Positions 8,767-16,613 of a DNA stretch of 64,000 nt are shown one piece after another (within the stretch, counting starts at the first letter, position 1; each line of letters begins with the position of its first letter). The translations under genes and the position numbers were made by a program. The notes below the pieces were generated by a model. That model worked only from the letters and a program-made list of their open reading frames with translations. It made no database searches and had not been told where the DNA came from. This DNA comes from Larkinella bovis (GTDB lineage: Bacteria; Bacteroidota; Bacteroidia; Cytophagales; Spirosomataceae): NCBI RefSeq assembly GCF_042655385.1, contig NZ_JBHSMA010000006.1:62001-126000 (forward strand). Direction: 5' to 3'.

Positions 8767-9207
8767 TTACAACTCCCCAATATCCTCGTTCCAGACTTCC
8801 GGTTTTTGAGCGATAAATTGGTTCATCATGTCGACGCATTCCGGCAGATCGAGGTCGATGACTTCGACGCCGTGTTGTTCCATGAACTCCCGCGCTCCGG
8901 CAAAGGTTCGCGATTCGCCCACGATGACCTTCGGAATTTTGAACTGCACGATGGTGCCGGCGCACATGTAACACGGCATGAGCGTGGAATAAATGACGGT
9001 CTGGCGGAACGAACCGACGCGCCCGGCGTTGTTGAGGCAATCCATTTCGCCGTGCAGAATCGGGTTGTTTTCCTGCACTCGTTTGTTGTGGCCCGAAGCC
9101 ACCAGCTTACCGTCCTTCACCAGCGCCGAGCCGATGGGAATACCGCCCTCCGACAGGCTCTTCCGGGCCTGCCGAATGGCTTCCTGCATGAATTCATCGT
9201 TCATCAT
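8767..9207 (-). CDS. Cytosine deaminase, yeast Fcy1-like
   Basis: This is a 146-residue zinc-dependent deaminase. The zinc site is plain: HGEMDCL (His ligand and catalytic Glu, about residues 54-56) and PCYMC (two Cys ligands). Beyond the generic fold it closely follows yeast cytosine deaminase: GGIPIGSALV, a GHNKR.Q segment, the YSTLMPCYMC block, IPKVIVGES and the end QKPEVWNEDIGE all have counterparts there. It is therefore more likely to deaminate free cytosine to uracil (pyrimidine salvage) than to act on tRNA or guanine, as most bacterial members of this superfamily do. This rests on remembered similarity. Either of the first two ATG codons could be the start. Confidence 0.85.
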   Translation of the reverse strand: MMNDEFMQEAIRQARKSLSEGGIPIGSALVKDGKLVASGHNKRVQENNPILHGEMDCLNNAGRVGSFRQTVIYSTLMPCYMCAGTIVQFKIPKVIVGESRTFAGAREFMEQHGVEVIDLDLPECVDMMNQFIAQKPEVWNEDIGEL

Positions 9208-9224
9208 AAAACCGGGTTTCTATA

Positions 9225-9357
9225 AATCAGCCCACGGTTTAAACCGTGGGCCTGCTATATGGTTAGATTTTTTTAGAAACCGTTTTAACGGTTTGAGGGT
9301 CCGCCGGCTTCTTTGCCCACCGCGAAAGCAATGGGCATCAATCAACCGGGGGTACCA
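9225..9357. repeat. Multi-hairpin REP-like intergenic element
   Basis: This gap of about 130 bases is almost entirely hairpins. A perfect 22-base palindrome occupies 9230-9251 (half-site GCCCACGGTTT). A second hairpin has stems AAACCGTT (9277-9284) and AACGGTTT (9287-9294) around a TT loop. A weaker third stem pairs GCCCA at 9315-9319 with TGGGC at 9332-9336. The AACCGTT/AACGGTT stem recurs at 43085-43100. The arrangement resembles REP-type elements mobilised by RAYT transposases; no transposase is in the window. It may also terminate rnr transcription. Confidence 0.6.
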
Positions 9358-11724
9358 TTAACGCCGTTTCCGGTCTTTGGGCGCTTTTACGGTTTTGGCG
9401 CGTTTGTCACCCGATGATGTGCCGGAACGTCTTTTGGAACGGCTTTCACCATCGTTGTTTTCCCGGCGGGTCAGGCGGTTTTTAAGGGTCAGCTTGACTG
9501 CTCCCTTGTCCTCAACCAGCCATAAATCCAGGCTTCGGCGGGCCAGATTGGCTTCTTTCACGCGCACCGTCACGGCGTCACCGAAGGCAAAAATCTTCTT
9601 GTTTCGTTTGCCAATCAGCCGGTAATTGTCCTTGTCGAATTCGTAGAAATCGTCCTCCAGATCGGTCATGCGGACCAGCCCTTCGGCGCTGGTTTCGGTG
9701 ATTTCGACAAAAAAACCGAAGTCGGTTACGCCCGTAATTACGCCCTGGAACGGCTGGTCGCGGTCCATCCGGCTCATAAACTCCACCTGCTTGTACTTGA
9801 TCGACGCCCGCTCGGCTTCCACGGCCACGCGTTCGCGGTCGGAGGAATGTTTGCACCGGGCTTCGAATTCCTCCCGGTCCACCGATTTGCCGCCGTTGAG
9901 GTAATGCTGCAACAGGCGGTGCGCCATCATGTCGGGGTAGCGACGAATCGGCGAGGTAAAGTGCGAATACCGCCGGAAAGCGAGCCCAAAGTGGCCGATG
10001 TCTTCGGTGCTGTACCGCGCCTTGGCCATCGTCCGGATGGCGAGCTGTTGCAGGGCATTCTGCTCGGGCTGCCCTTCGAGGCTGTCCATCATCGTGTTGA
10101 ACGATTTCGACAACTCCTTCTGGTCATCGACCTTGAGCTTGTAGCCAAACCGGTTCGCAAAAACCGCAAAGGTGCGCAGCTTCTCGAAATCCGGCGAATC
10201 GTGCACCCGGTAGACCATCACGTTCGGGTGGTCTCCGCGCGACGAACCGTGGACGAACTCGGCGACCCGCTTGTTGGCGAGCAGCATAAATTCCTCGATC
10301 AGTTTGTGGGCATCTTTCCGGATTTTCGGATACACCGACAGCGGTACGCCGTTTTCGTCCAGTTTGAATTTCACTTCAACGGTTTCGAAATTAATTGCGC
10401 CGTGCCGAAACCGCTCATCGCGTAGTTTGAACGCGAGTTCGTTCAGGAGCCGGAGTTCTTCCAGGTAATCACCCTGTCCGCGATCAACCACGTCCTGCGC
10501 TTCCTCGTAGGCAAACCGGCGGTCGGAATGAATAACCGTCCGGCCAAACCATTCCTTTTTGATTTTGGCGTCGGGCGTGAGTTCAAAAACCGCCGAAAAG
10601 GTCAGTTTGTCCTCGTTGGGCCGCAGCGAACAGAGGTTGTTCGACAGCTTCTCGGGCAGCATCGGCACCACGCGATCCACCAGATACACCGACGTGCCAC
10701 GTTTGAAGGCTTCATCTTCCAGTGCCGTGCCCGGCTGAATATAGTGCGTAACATCGGCGATGTGCACCCCGATTTCGTAATGGCCGTTTTCCAGAATCTG
10801 AACCGACAGCGCATCGTCGAAATCCTTGGCATCTTCGGGGTCGATCGTGAAGGTGGTGACCCCGCGCAGGTCACGCCGTTTCTGAATTTCCTCGTCCGGT
10901 ATTTGTTCCGAAATCCGTTCCGATTCCTGTTCGACGGCTGCCGGAAAATGAATCGGCAGGCCGAATTCGGCCAGAATGGCGTGCATCTCGGTGTTATGTT
11001 CACCGGCCTGGCCCAACACCGCCGTAACCTCGCCTTCGGGCCGGTGCCGATCGTCGGGGAAGCGGGTCAGCCGGACGATCACTTTGTCACCGTCCCTGGC
11101 GTCGCCCAGTTTATCCTTTGGAATGTAAATTTCCTCGTAAATCCGCTTGCTGTCGGGAATCACCTGTCCGTAATTCGGCCAGGTTTCGATGCGGCCCACC
11201 AGTTCGGATCGGCCGCGTTCCACAATTTCCGTCACCCGGCCTTCGGTTCGGCGGTTGCGGTTTTGCGAACCGCGCGAAAAACTACCGGCATTCGAAGAGC
11301 CACTCAGACGCGTCACTTTCACTTTATCGCCGTCGATGGCACCGTTCAGATCGTCGGTGCTGACGTAAATATCATCGTCACGGTCGCCCGAGCCGGTGCT
11401 GACGAATGCAAACCGGGGGTTAACGTGATCGACGGTGCCAACGATGGATCGGTCGGTTTCGTTGTATTGGTAGGTGCCGTCCGGGTGGCGGGTTATAATT
11501 CCTTCGTCGGTCAGTTCACCAATCAGGCCGTGGGTCAGCAATTTCGTTTTGCGGTCGTAGACGTCAAAATTTTCGAGGACGTCGGCCTGCGAAAACGATT
11601 CCTTGCTGTTTATTTCAAAAAAAGCCGCAATGTCGTTCTTCATTTCGTCGAGAAACGAATGGGCCGACTGAACCGGGCTTTTCCGGTTATGGTGTTCTCT
11701 TGGTTTATTTCGATTATTTCTCAT
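9358..11724 (-). CDS. rnr: Ribonuclease R
   Basis: This is a 788-residue 3'-to-5' exoribonuclease of the RNB family, able to degrade structured RNA and acting in RNA quality control. Cold-shock-like domains (about residues 85-250) precede the RNB catalytic domain, whose active-site block TIDPEDAKDFDDALS (about 293-307) carries all the acidic residues that hold magnesium. SHFTSPIRRYPDM is the conserved RNA-binding segment, and an S1 domain follows (GVITGVTDFGFFVEI, about 670 onwards). The last 40 residues form the lysine/arginine-rich tail usual for RNase R. The N-terminus also has a basic extension (RNNRNKPREHHNRK). It lies downstream of the exonuclease-like gene, separated by a large inverted repeat. 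Confidence 0.95.
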   Translation of the reverse strand: MRNNRNKPREHHNRKSPVQSAHSFLDEMKNDIAAFFEINSKESFSQADVLENFDVYDRKTKLLTHGLIGELTDEGIITRHPDGTYQYNETDRSIVGTVDHVNPRFAFVSTGSGDRDDDIYVSTDDLNGAIDGDKVKVTRLSGSSNAGSFSRGSQNRNRRTEGRVTEIVERGRSELVGRIETWPNYGQVIPDSKRIYEEIYIPKDKLGDARDGDKVIVRLTRFPDDRHRPEGEVTAVLGQAGEHNTEMHAILAEFGLPIHFPAAVEQESERISEQIPDEEIQKRRDLRGVTTFTIDPEDAKDFDDALSVQILENGHYEIGVHIADVTHYIQPGTALEDEAFKRGTSVYLVDRVVPMLPEKLSNNLCSLRPNEDKLTFSAVFELTPDAKIKKEWFGRTVIHSDRRFAYEEAQDVVDRGQGDYLEELRLLNELAFKLRDERFRHGAINFETVEVKFKLDENGVPLSVYPKIRKDAHKLIEEFMLLANKRVAEFVHGSSRGDHPNVMVYRVHDSPDFEKLRTFAVFANRFGYKLKVDDQKELSKSFNTMMDSLEGQPEQNALQQLAIRTMAKARYSTEDIGHFGLAFRRYSHFTSPIRRYPDMMAHRLLQHYLNGGKSVDREEFEARCKHSSDRERVAVEAERASIKYKQVEFMSRMDRDQPFQGVITGVTDFGFFVEITETSAEGLVRMTDLEDDFYEFDKDNYRLIGKRNKKIFAFGDAVTVRVKEANLARRSLDLWLVEDKGAVKLTLKNRLTRRENNDGESRSKRRSGTSSGDKRAKTVKAPKDRKRR

Positions 11725-11746
11725 GTTTTCTAAATCTGAGTGGATT

Positions 11747-11829
11747 ATTTCGCGGAGTTAAGCAGAGTTTTAAAGAGATACACAGAGGCTCCGCTTAGCT
11801 CCTGAAACCTCCGCTTAACTCTGCGAAAT
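11747..11829. repeat. Long inverted repeat between exonuclease-like gene and rnr
   Basis: ATTTCGCGGAGTTAAGC at 11747-11763 pairs with GCTTAACTCTGCGAAAT at 11813-11829, with 16 of 17 positions complementary and a 49-base loop. The loop itself repeats parts of the arm (CCGCTTAGCTCC). It fills most of the gap between two minus-strand genes and could be a terminator, an RNA-processing site or another dispersed repeat. Confidence 0.55.
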
Positions 11830-11841
11830 CCTCTCTTTGTC

Positions 11842-12573
11842 TTACTCCAGAAGCGTGATGCGTTGTTCTTCTACGAGCGGAGCGCCGAGCAGCCGGAGGT
11901 AAACCTGCACCAGCGTCACGATGGAGGCACGGGCGTATTCGCGCACTTTGGCCATTCCCTGCTTCTGGTAATATACTAAACTCGTTTGGTCGCCTGTCAG
12001 TTCGAGGGGTTGGGTGGGCAAATTCAGGACCGCAGCCAGCAAATCGAGCGGAACAAAGTGACGGCTATCGCCAAACCGCCACATTTCCAGGACATCCTGG
12101 TGCGGAATGTCCCAGGGTTTGCGCCCCGACAGCCGCAGCGTGGCCGGGAGCTGGTGCTCATGAACCAGCATCCGGCGGCACAAATACGGATAGTCAAACT
12201 CCTTGCCGTTATGGGCGCAGAGAATAAGTTCGTTGGTCGGGTATTTTTCAATCAGGTTGATAAACTCGCCGAGCAAAGCCGCTTCGTCGTTATTGGCGAG
12301 CGTTTTTACTTTCAAAAAGATATTATCGTCGTCGTCCCAGTATAAACCGCCGATGCCGATGCAGACGATCTTGCCGTATTCGGCGTAGTAGGACGCCCGG
12401 TTATCGTACCACTTGGCCGCCGACCAGTTTTCTTCGTTCTGGAAATAACTGATTTTCTGCCCCCACTGCTGCCGGATACGTTCGTCGAGTTCGTTGTACG
12501 AAGGGGCACCGGCAACGGTTTTGATGTCAATGAATAAGAGGTTTTTGAGTCGTTTCTTCCAGGATACGGGCAT
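11842..12573 (-). CDS. PolB-like 3'-5' exonuclease homologue, catalytically degenerate
   Basis: This is a 243-residue RNase H-like protein of the predicted PolB-type 3'-5' exonuclease family (COG3298-like). The three Exo motifs are recognisable but two are damaged. Exo I reads FIDIKTV (residues 14-20), with Lys18 where the family has the catalytic Glu of D-x-E. Exo II HNGKEFD (121-127) is intact. Exo III reads YARASIVTLVQVYLR, with Ser217 where Asp is expected in YxxxD. Only two of the four DEDD metal ligands remain, so nuclease activity is doubtful; it may bind nucleic acid without cutting. The reading frame is intact and sits 19 bases after its upstream neighbour, so it is probably expressed. 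Confidence 0.8.
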   Translation of the reverse strand: MPVSWKKRLKNLLFIDIKTVAGAPSYNELDERIRQQWGQKISYFQNEENWSAAKWYDNRASYYAEYGKIVCIGIGGLYWDDDDNIFLKVKTLANNDEAALLGEFINLIEKYPTNELILCAHNGKEFDYPYLCRRMLVHEHQLPATLRLSGRKPWDIPHQDVLEMWRFGDSRHFVPLDLLAAVLNLPTQPLELTGDQTSLVYYQKQGMAKVREYARASIVTLVQVYLRLLGAPLVEEQRITLLE

Positions 12574-12592
12574 AGCAGTGGGATGACAAAGG

Positions 12593-13003
12593 TCAGGCGT
12601 GTACGATTCCTTCCAGCCCTAATTCCTGGATGGGAATCAGGTTCTGTTCGGTAATGCTGTCGGGCACGAAGATAAACTTTTTGTCAAAAATCTGGTCGCC
12701 AATGTAGTAACTGACCCAATATTGATTGTTCAGGTGAAACACATCGGGCATGATGGTTTCGACCACCACATACTCACCCGGTTTCAGTTCGGCAAAATAA
12801 TGCCGCAGCGTAGACGTGGCTTGCGGCTGTTGCGACTCATCCCGAAAACCGTATCCTTTCGAGGTCACAAACACGTTGCGGATGCCGACCGGGTTCTGAT
12901 TGATCAGATAAACCTGCCATTCGTACGCATTCAGTTCGGTCAGTTTTCGCGCAATCACGACCTGAACGCCTTCTACCGGCAAAAACGAAATATCTCTCTT
13001 CAT
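12593..13003 (-). CDS. Conserved hypothetical protein
   Basis: This is a 136-residue soluble, mostly beta-strand protein without signal peptide or membrane segment. It is a type seen in many Bacteroidota genomes near housekeeping genes, but I know no function for it. Its ATG overlaps the TGA of lipB by four bases (ATGA at 13003-13000), which indicates translational coupling. The sequence contains alternating hydrophobic strands (VQVVIARKL, WQVYLINQN, YVVVETIMPDVF) and a conserved-looking VSYYIGDQIFDKKFIF segment. It may form a small beta-sandwich. Confidence 0.7.
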   Translation of the reverse strand: MKRDISFLPVEGVQVVIARKLTELNAYEWQVYLINQNPVGIRNVFVTSKGYGFRDESQQPQATSTLRHYFAELKPGEYVVVETIMPDVFHLNNQYWVSYYIGDQIFDKKFIFVPDSITEQNLIPIQELGLEGIVHA

Positions 13004-13764
13004 TCTGTTGTAATACCGTACTGCTGTACCGGGCTTTGAGTTAACTCCATGTCAAATAAATCGGCGAGATGGTGACTGACGCGGTCGGTTACTTCGTCCA
13101 TGGCCACCTCCCGGCCCAACTCGGCCTGCATCGAGGTCACAGCTTTGTCGGCAATGCCACAAGGCACGATGTGATTAAAATAACTCAAATCCGTGTTAAT
13201 GTTCAACGCAAAACCGTGCATCGTTACCCAGCGGCTCGCTTTCACGCCCATTGCACAGATTTTGCGCGGACCGCTGCCCCGGTTTTCATCGGTGTTATAA
13301 CCCAGCCAGACCCCCGTCAGGCCATCGATTCGCCCCGCATCCAGGCCGTAGTCGGCCAGGGTCCGGATGATGGCTTCTTCCAGCAGTCGCATGTAGCGGT
13401 GGATGTCCGTAAAAAAATTATCCAGGTCCAGAATCGGGTAGCCCACCAGTTGCCCCGGCCCGTGGTAGGTAATGTCACCGCCCCGGTTAATCTTGTAATA
13501 CGTAGCCCCAATGGTTTGCAAAAAGGCGTCGTTTGCCAGCAAATGTTCGGGCTGGCCGCTCTTGCCCAGCGTATAAACGTGCGGATGCTGACAGAATAAC
13601 AGGTAGTTGGCGGTTGGAAGCTGCTCGTCGGCCGGCCGGTTTCGGTTCGAAATTTTGGTAGCGACCACACCGGCCAGCAGGCGCTCCTGATAATCCCAGG
13701 CCGATTGATAATCAACGAGTCCCAGGTGCTGTATTTCAACCTGTTTAGTGCAATGGTGGTTCAT
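13000..13764 (-). CDS. lipB: Octanoyl-[ACP]:protein N-octanoyltransferase LipB
   Basis: This 254-residue enzyme transfers octanoyl groups from acyl carrier protein to lipoyl domains, the first step of lipoate assembly, in the cytosol. Family motifs are clear: RGGDITYHGPGQLVGYPIL, then GVWLGY, RKICAMGVKASRWVTMHG with the catalytic lysine, and IVPCGIADKAVTS with the catalytic cysteine. I chose the ATG at 13764; the frame stays open to 13863, but that longer form would overlap the divergent YraN gene and adds no conserved sequence. The gene fits functionally with the pyruvate dehydrogenase E1 gene at 58.7 kb, whose complex needs lipoate. It is coupled to the following 136-residue gene. Confidence 0.93.
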   Translation of the reverse strand: MNHHCTKQVEIQHLGLVDYQSAWDYQERLLAGVVATKISNRNRPADEQLPTANYLLFCQHPHVYTLGKSGQPEHLLANDAFLQTIGATYYKINRGGDITYHGPGQLVGYPILDLDNFFTDIHRYMRLLEEAIIRTLADYGLDAGRIDGLTGVWLGYNTDENRGSGPRKICAMGVKASRWVTMHGFALNINTDLSYFNHIVPCGIADKAVTSMQAELGREVAMDEVTDRVSHHLADLFDMELTQSPVQQYGITTE

Positions 13765-13856
13765 TTTTATAACATCCTTACGGGAAAAACACCAAATGTT
13801 GTCTGTTTCGTTCGTATCCGTTCCGGCGGTTTTGCGTCTAAGTTCTAAAAAAGACG

Positions 13857-14210
13857 ATGGCACAACATAACGAGACGGGAAAACAGGGCGAAGACGAAGC
13901 CGTTCGGTACCTGGTACAGAAAGGGTACGAAATTCGGGAGCGCAATTACCGGCACCAGCATGCCGAAATCGATCTGGTGGCGCAGAAAGGGAAACTGCTC
14001 ATTTTTGTGGAAGTTAAAACCCGCAGCAACACCCGCTTTGGCCAGCCCGAGGAGTTTGTAACCTACGCCAAGGCGCGGCTGGTGATGAAAGCCGCCGAAC
14101 AGTATATTTTCGCCAAAGACTGGCCCTACGATGTTCGTTTCGACATCGTTGCCGTTACGGTATCACCCGAAAGCGTAACGATCCGGCATATCGAAGATGC
14201 CTTTTACTAA
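13857..14210 (+). CDS. YraN family (UPF0102) nuclease-like protein
   Basis: This is a 117-residue protein with the restriction-endonuclease-like fold of the UPF0102/YraN family. The signature is complete: GKQGEDEAVRYL, then YEIRERNYRHQHAEIDLVAQ, LLIFVEVKTRS and RFDIVAV. The acidic and lysine residues (E, D, E-x-K in EVK) match the nuclease-type metal site, though the cellular role of YraN is not established; links to DNA recombination or repair have been proposed. It is transcribed away from lipB across a 92-base gap (13765-13856) that must hold both promoters. Confidence 0.9.
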   Translation: MAQHNETGKQGEDEAVRYLVQKGYEIRERNYRHQHAEIDLVAQKGKLLIFVEVKTRSNTRFGQPEEFVTYAKARLVMKAAEQYIFAKDWPYDVRFDIVAVTVSPESVTIRHIEDAFY

Positions 14211-14277
14211 TTTTGTTTCCCACGAAAAAAACGGTAGCTTCGGGAACAGAATTGAGTGATTCATTCAGAAAAACAGT

Positions 14278-15801
14278 ATGCGTTTCCTCGTGCTGCTGAT
14301 GGCGTTGACCATCAGCACGGCTTATTGTTTTCCGACCCATCCGAAACGAGCGACCTATCGCCCCCGGGTGTATACGGTCGAGCAGTTGCGAAGCGACTTT
14401 ATGGTGCTTCGGAAGACGCTGGAAGAGCGCCATCCGAGTTTGTACCGGTATGCCTCGCGGGAGGAAATGAACCGGAATTTTGATGCGGTTTTCCGGCAGC
14501 TTTACCGCCCGATGACCGAAGTGGAATACCGCGAACTGCTCCGTCCCCTGATCGTCCAGATTCGCTGCGGCCATACCGATGTGCAGGAGTCGCTCACCTC
14601 CAGCCGGTCGACCCGAAAACCGCAACCGGAATGGCTCCCGTTTGATATTATCATCCAGAACGATCGGATGTTTATCGGACGAAACCGCAGCACGGATTCT
14701 ACGCTGGTTTGCGGCACAGAAGTTCTGAAATTAGGCAATTATCCCGTCAAAGAAGTGATTCAGGCCGCCCGCGACCGCTGGCCCTCCGACGGGTATAACC
14801 AGACTTTCAAGACCTACTTTCTGGAATTATACCACCTGGAAGAAACCTACTGGCGGCATTTTCAGGGCCGTTCACCCTGGACGCTGACCGTGCGCGACAC
14901 GACCGCGGCCGAGCGCATCACCACCGTTCGCCGTCGTCCTGTCAGTTCGGGTGATATTCCAACGACCACAACCCCCACCACCGTTAAACGGAATAAGAAA
15001 AACCGGCATAAAACCGAGGTGTCTTTTGATGAGGATGCGAAGCTTCAACTGATTCGTTCGCTGCATTTTCTGAACAGCGATTCGACCGCGGCCATGCTCA
15101 TTATCAATAGTTTCGGATATGACCGCTACGCGTCGTTTCACCGGGAGGTTTTCGAGACGCTGGAAAAACGGAAAGTGCAGGATCTGGTGATCGACCTGCG
15201 GCAAAATACCGGCGGCAATGCCGAAATTGGCTCGGATCTGATGTCGTACCTGATGAAATCGGACTTCCGGCAGGTCGATCGGGCCGAATGCCGCGTGCGT
15301 CGACCCAACTCCTGTTCGTATTTCGACCGGAAAGAGAAACGCGTTTTGCGGCAGAATTTCCGGTTTATGAAAGCGGAAGGAGGGCGGTATCAGTTTGGCA
15401 AATCGAACGTTGGCTGGAACAAACCGGCGTCGGACCACCGCTTCAGCGGCAAAATCTACATTCTGACCAGCGGCCGGACGTTCTCGGCGGCTTCCATTTT
15501 CACGGCCAGCCTGAAAGCCCAGCGGCCCGTAACGGTGATCGGGCAGGAAACGGGCGGGGGCGAAGCGGGTTGCAACGGCGGCATCATTCAGACGATGACA
15601 TTACCCGAAACACGGCTGCGGGTGCGGTTCCCGGTTTTCTGGATTGCCACGGCCAGCCGGAACCCCGATCAGGGCCGGGGCGTCATGCCTGATTATCCGA
15701 TTGATTACACCGTGCAGGACCGGATCAAACAGCGTGACCGGGATCTGGAAAAAGCCCTCGAACTGATTCAGGAAGGCAAGCGAAAGATGACCGTGCGCTA
15801 A
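14278..15801 (+). CDS. Secreted S41-family (tail-specific type) peptidase
   Basis: This is a 507-residue protein with a short signal peptide (MRFLVLLMALTISTAYC). An N-terminal helical region is followed by a split PDZ-like segment and the S41 core: VIDLRQNTGGNAEIG (about residue 305) and KIYILTSGRTFSAASIF, whose serine is the expected nucleophile, then GQETGGGEAGCNGG. S41 peptidases cleave proteins near their C-termini, using a Ser-Lys dyad in the CtpA type; the Lys partner is not obvious here, so this may belong to the tricorn-core-like branch common in Bacteroidota. A low-complexity linker with prolines and threonines lies at about residues 225-240. It ends at a strong bidirectional terminator. 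Confidence 0.85.
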   Translation: MRFLVLLMALTISTAYCFPTHPKRATYRPRVYTVEQLRSDFMVLRKTLEERHPSLYRYASREEMNRNFDAVFRQLYRPMTEVEYRELLRPLIVQIRCGHTDVQESLTSSRSTRKPQPEWLPFDIIIQNDRMFIGRNRSTDSTLVCGTEVLKLGNYPVKEVIQAARDRWPSDGYNQTFKTYFLELYHLEETYWRHFQGRSPWTLTVRDTTAAERITTVRRRPVSSGDIPTTTTPTTVKRNKKNRHKTEVSFDEDAKLQLIRSLHFLNSDSTAAMLIINSFGYDRYASFHREVFETLEKRKVQDLVIDLRQNTGGNAEIGSDLMSYLMKSDFRQVDRAECRVRRPNSCSYFDRKEKRVLRQNFRFMKAEGGRYQFGKSNVGWNKPASDHRFSGKIYILTSGRTFSAASIFTASLKAQRPVTVIGQETGGGEAGCNGGIIQTMTLPETRLRVRFPVFWIATASRNPDQGRGVMPDYPIDYTVQDRIKQRDRDLEKALELIQEGKRKMTVR

Positions 15802-15816
15802 ATCAATAGGCATTCA

Positions 15817-15857
15817 TAATCAAAAAACCGCCCCGGAACGGGGCGGTTTTTTGATTA
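15817..15857. terminator. Strong bidirectional terminator
   Basis: A perfect 19-base stem (15817-15835 with 15839-15857) closes on a three-base GAA loop. The GC core ACCGCCCCG is flanked by A6 on one side and T6 on the other, so it works as a rho-independent terminator for both the S41 peptidase and the convergent thioredoxin-like gene. Confidence 0.93.
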
Positions 15858-15875
15858 TCGCCGTGGCTGCGGTTG

Positions 15876-16436
15876 TTAGAGCTTGACGGAATATTTCTGC
15901 GGATACGTTTTGGCTTTGAACTGATCAAACGGTTCTTTGCTGTAATGATCTCCGCCGATGAATGTAATGATCTGATGAAATTCCGGGGCTTTGATGTAGC
16001 CGGGAATGGGCTGGATAGCCTGAAATTTTTCGTTCATAAACACCACCGTCGGGTAGCTGAGCTGATTGCGCAATAAGGCAGCCGCCAGCTGGTGATAGCC
16101 CCGGCTTCCCTGCGCGACGTACACAAATTTATCTTTTCCGAGCACGATGTCCTCTTTCTGTTCGGCGTTCAGCTTCACAGCATAATAGTTCTTGCTGATG
16201 TAATCAACCACCGAAGGATCCGTAAACGTTTCCCGGTCCATGACCTTACACCAGCCACACCAGTCGGTATACACGTCGATAAACACCTTCTTCGGTTTTT
16301 TCTGATTTTGCGCAAAGGCTTCTTCAATGGTCATCCACTTGATTTTGCCCGTTTCTTTGGGAACTGTCTGGGGGCGAAACGAGATCAGCGTGACCGCAAT
16401 CAGCAGCGTGGCGACGATAAACGTGAATAATTTCAT
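15876..16436 (-). CDS. Exported thioredoxin-fold protein with CGWC motif
   Basis: This is a 186-residue protein with an N-terminal hydrophobic signal or anchor (FTFIVATLLIAVTLISF). The domain at about residues 35-165 is thioredoxin-like: KKVFIDVYTDWCGWCKVMD carries the redox pair CGWC, and SYPTVVFMNE gives the cis-proline. The CGWC motif with a following 'MDRETF' is typical of the DUF255/thioredoxin_7 group of periplasmic thiol-disulfide proteins in Bacteroidota. It probably reduces or rearranges disulfides in exported proteins. It stands alone between the terminator at 15.8 kb and a 177-base gap (16437-16613) in which I see no further feature. Confidence 0.87.
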   Translation of the reverse strand: MKLFTFIVATLLIAVTLISFRPQTVPKETGKIKWMTIEEAFAQNQKKPKKVFIDVYTDWCGWCKVMDRETFTDPSVVDYISKNYYAVKLNAEQKEDIVLGKDKFVYVAQGSRGYHQLAAALLRNQLSYPTVVFMNEKFQAIQPIPGYIKAPEFHQIITFIGGDHYSKEPFDQFKAKTYPQKYSVKL

Positions 16437-16613
16437 GATCGGATCATTTGGGCGAAACGGATTTCGCGAATGGGAATGCCAACAATATAACGAATAGTAC
16501 TGCCGGAACCATATGCCGGGGCGCTAAGTTCCTGTTCCCTGTTTTGACTCGAAAACCGCCGAAGGGTAACAGGCTCAAGCCAAAAAACGATAGTAACGTA
16601 CCAACTTTCGCTC

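Noticed and set aside
10528..11733. A 401-codon open frame on the plus strand
   Set aside because: It lies fully antisense to rnr, whose domains and catalytic motif are complete; the antisense product has the Arg/His/Phe-rich composition typical of shadow frames in GC-rich DNA.
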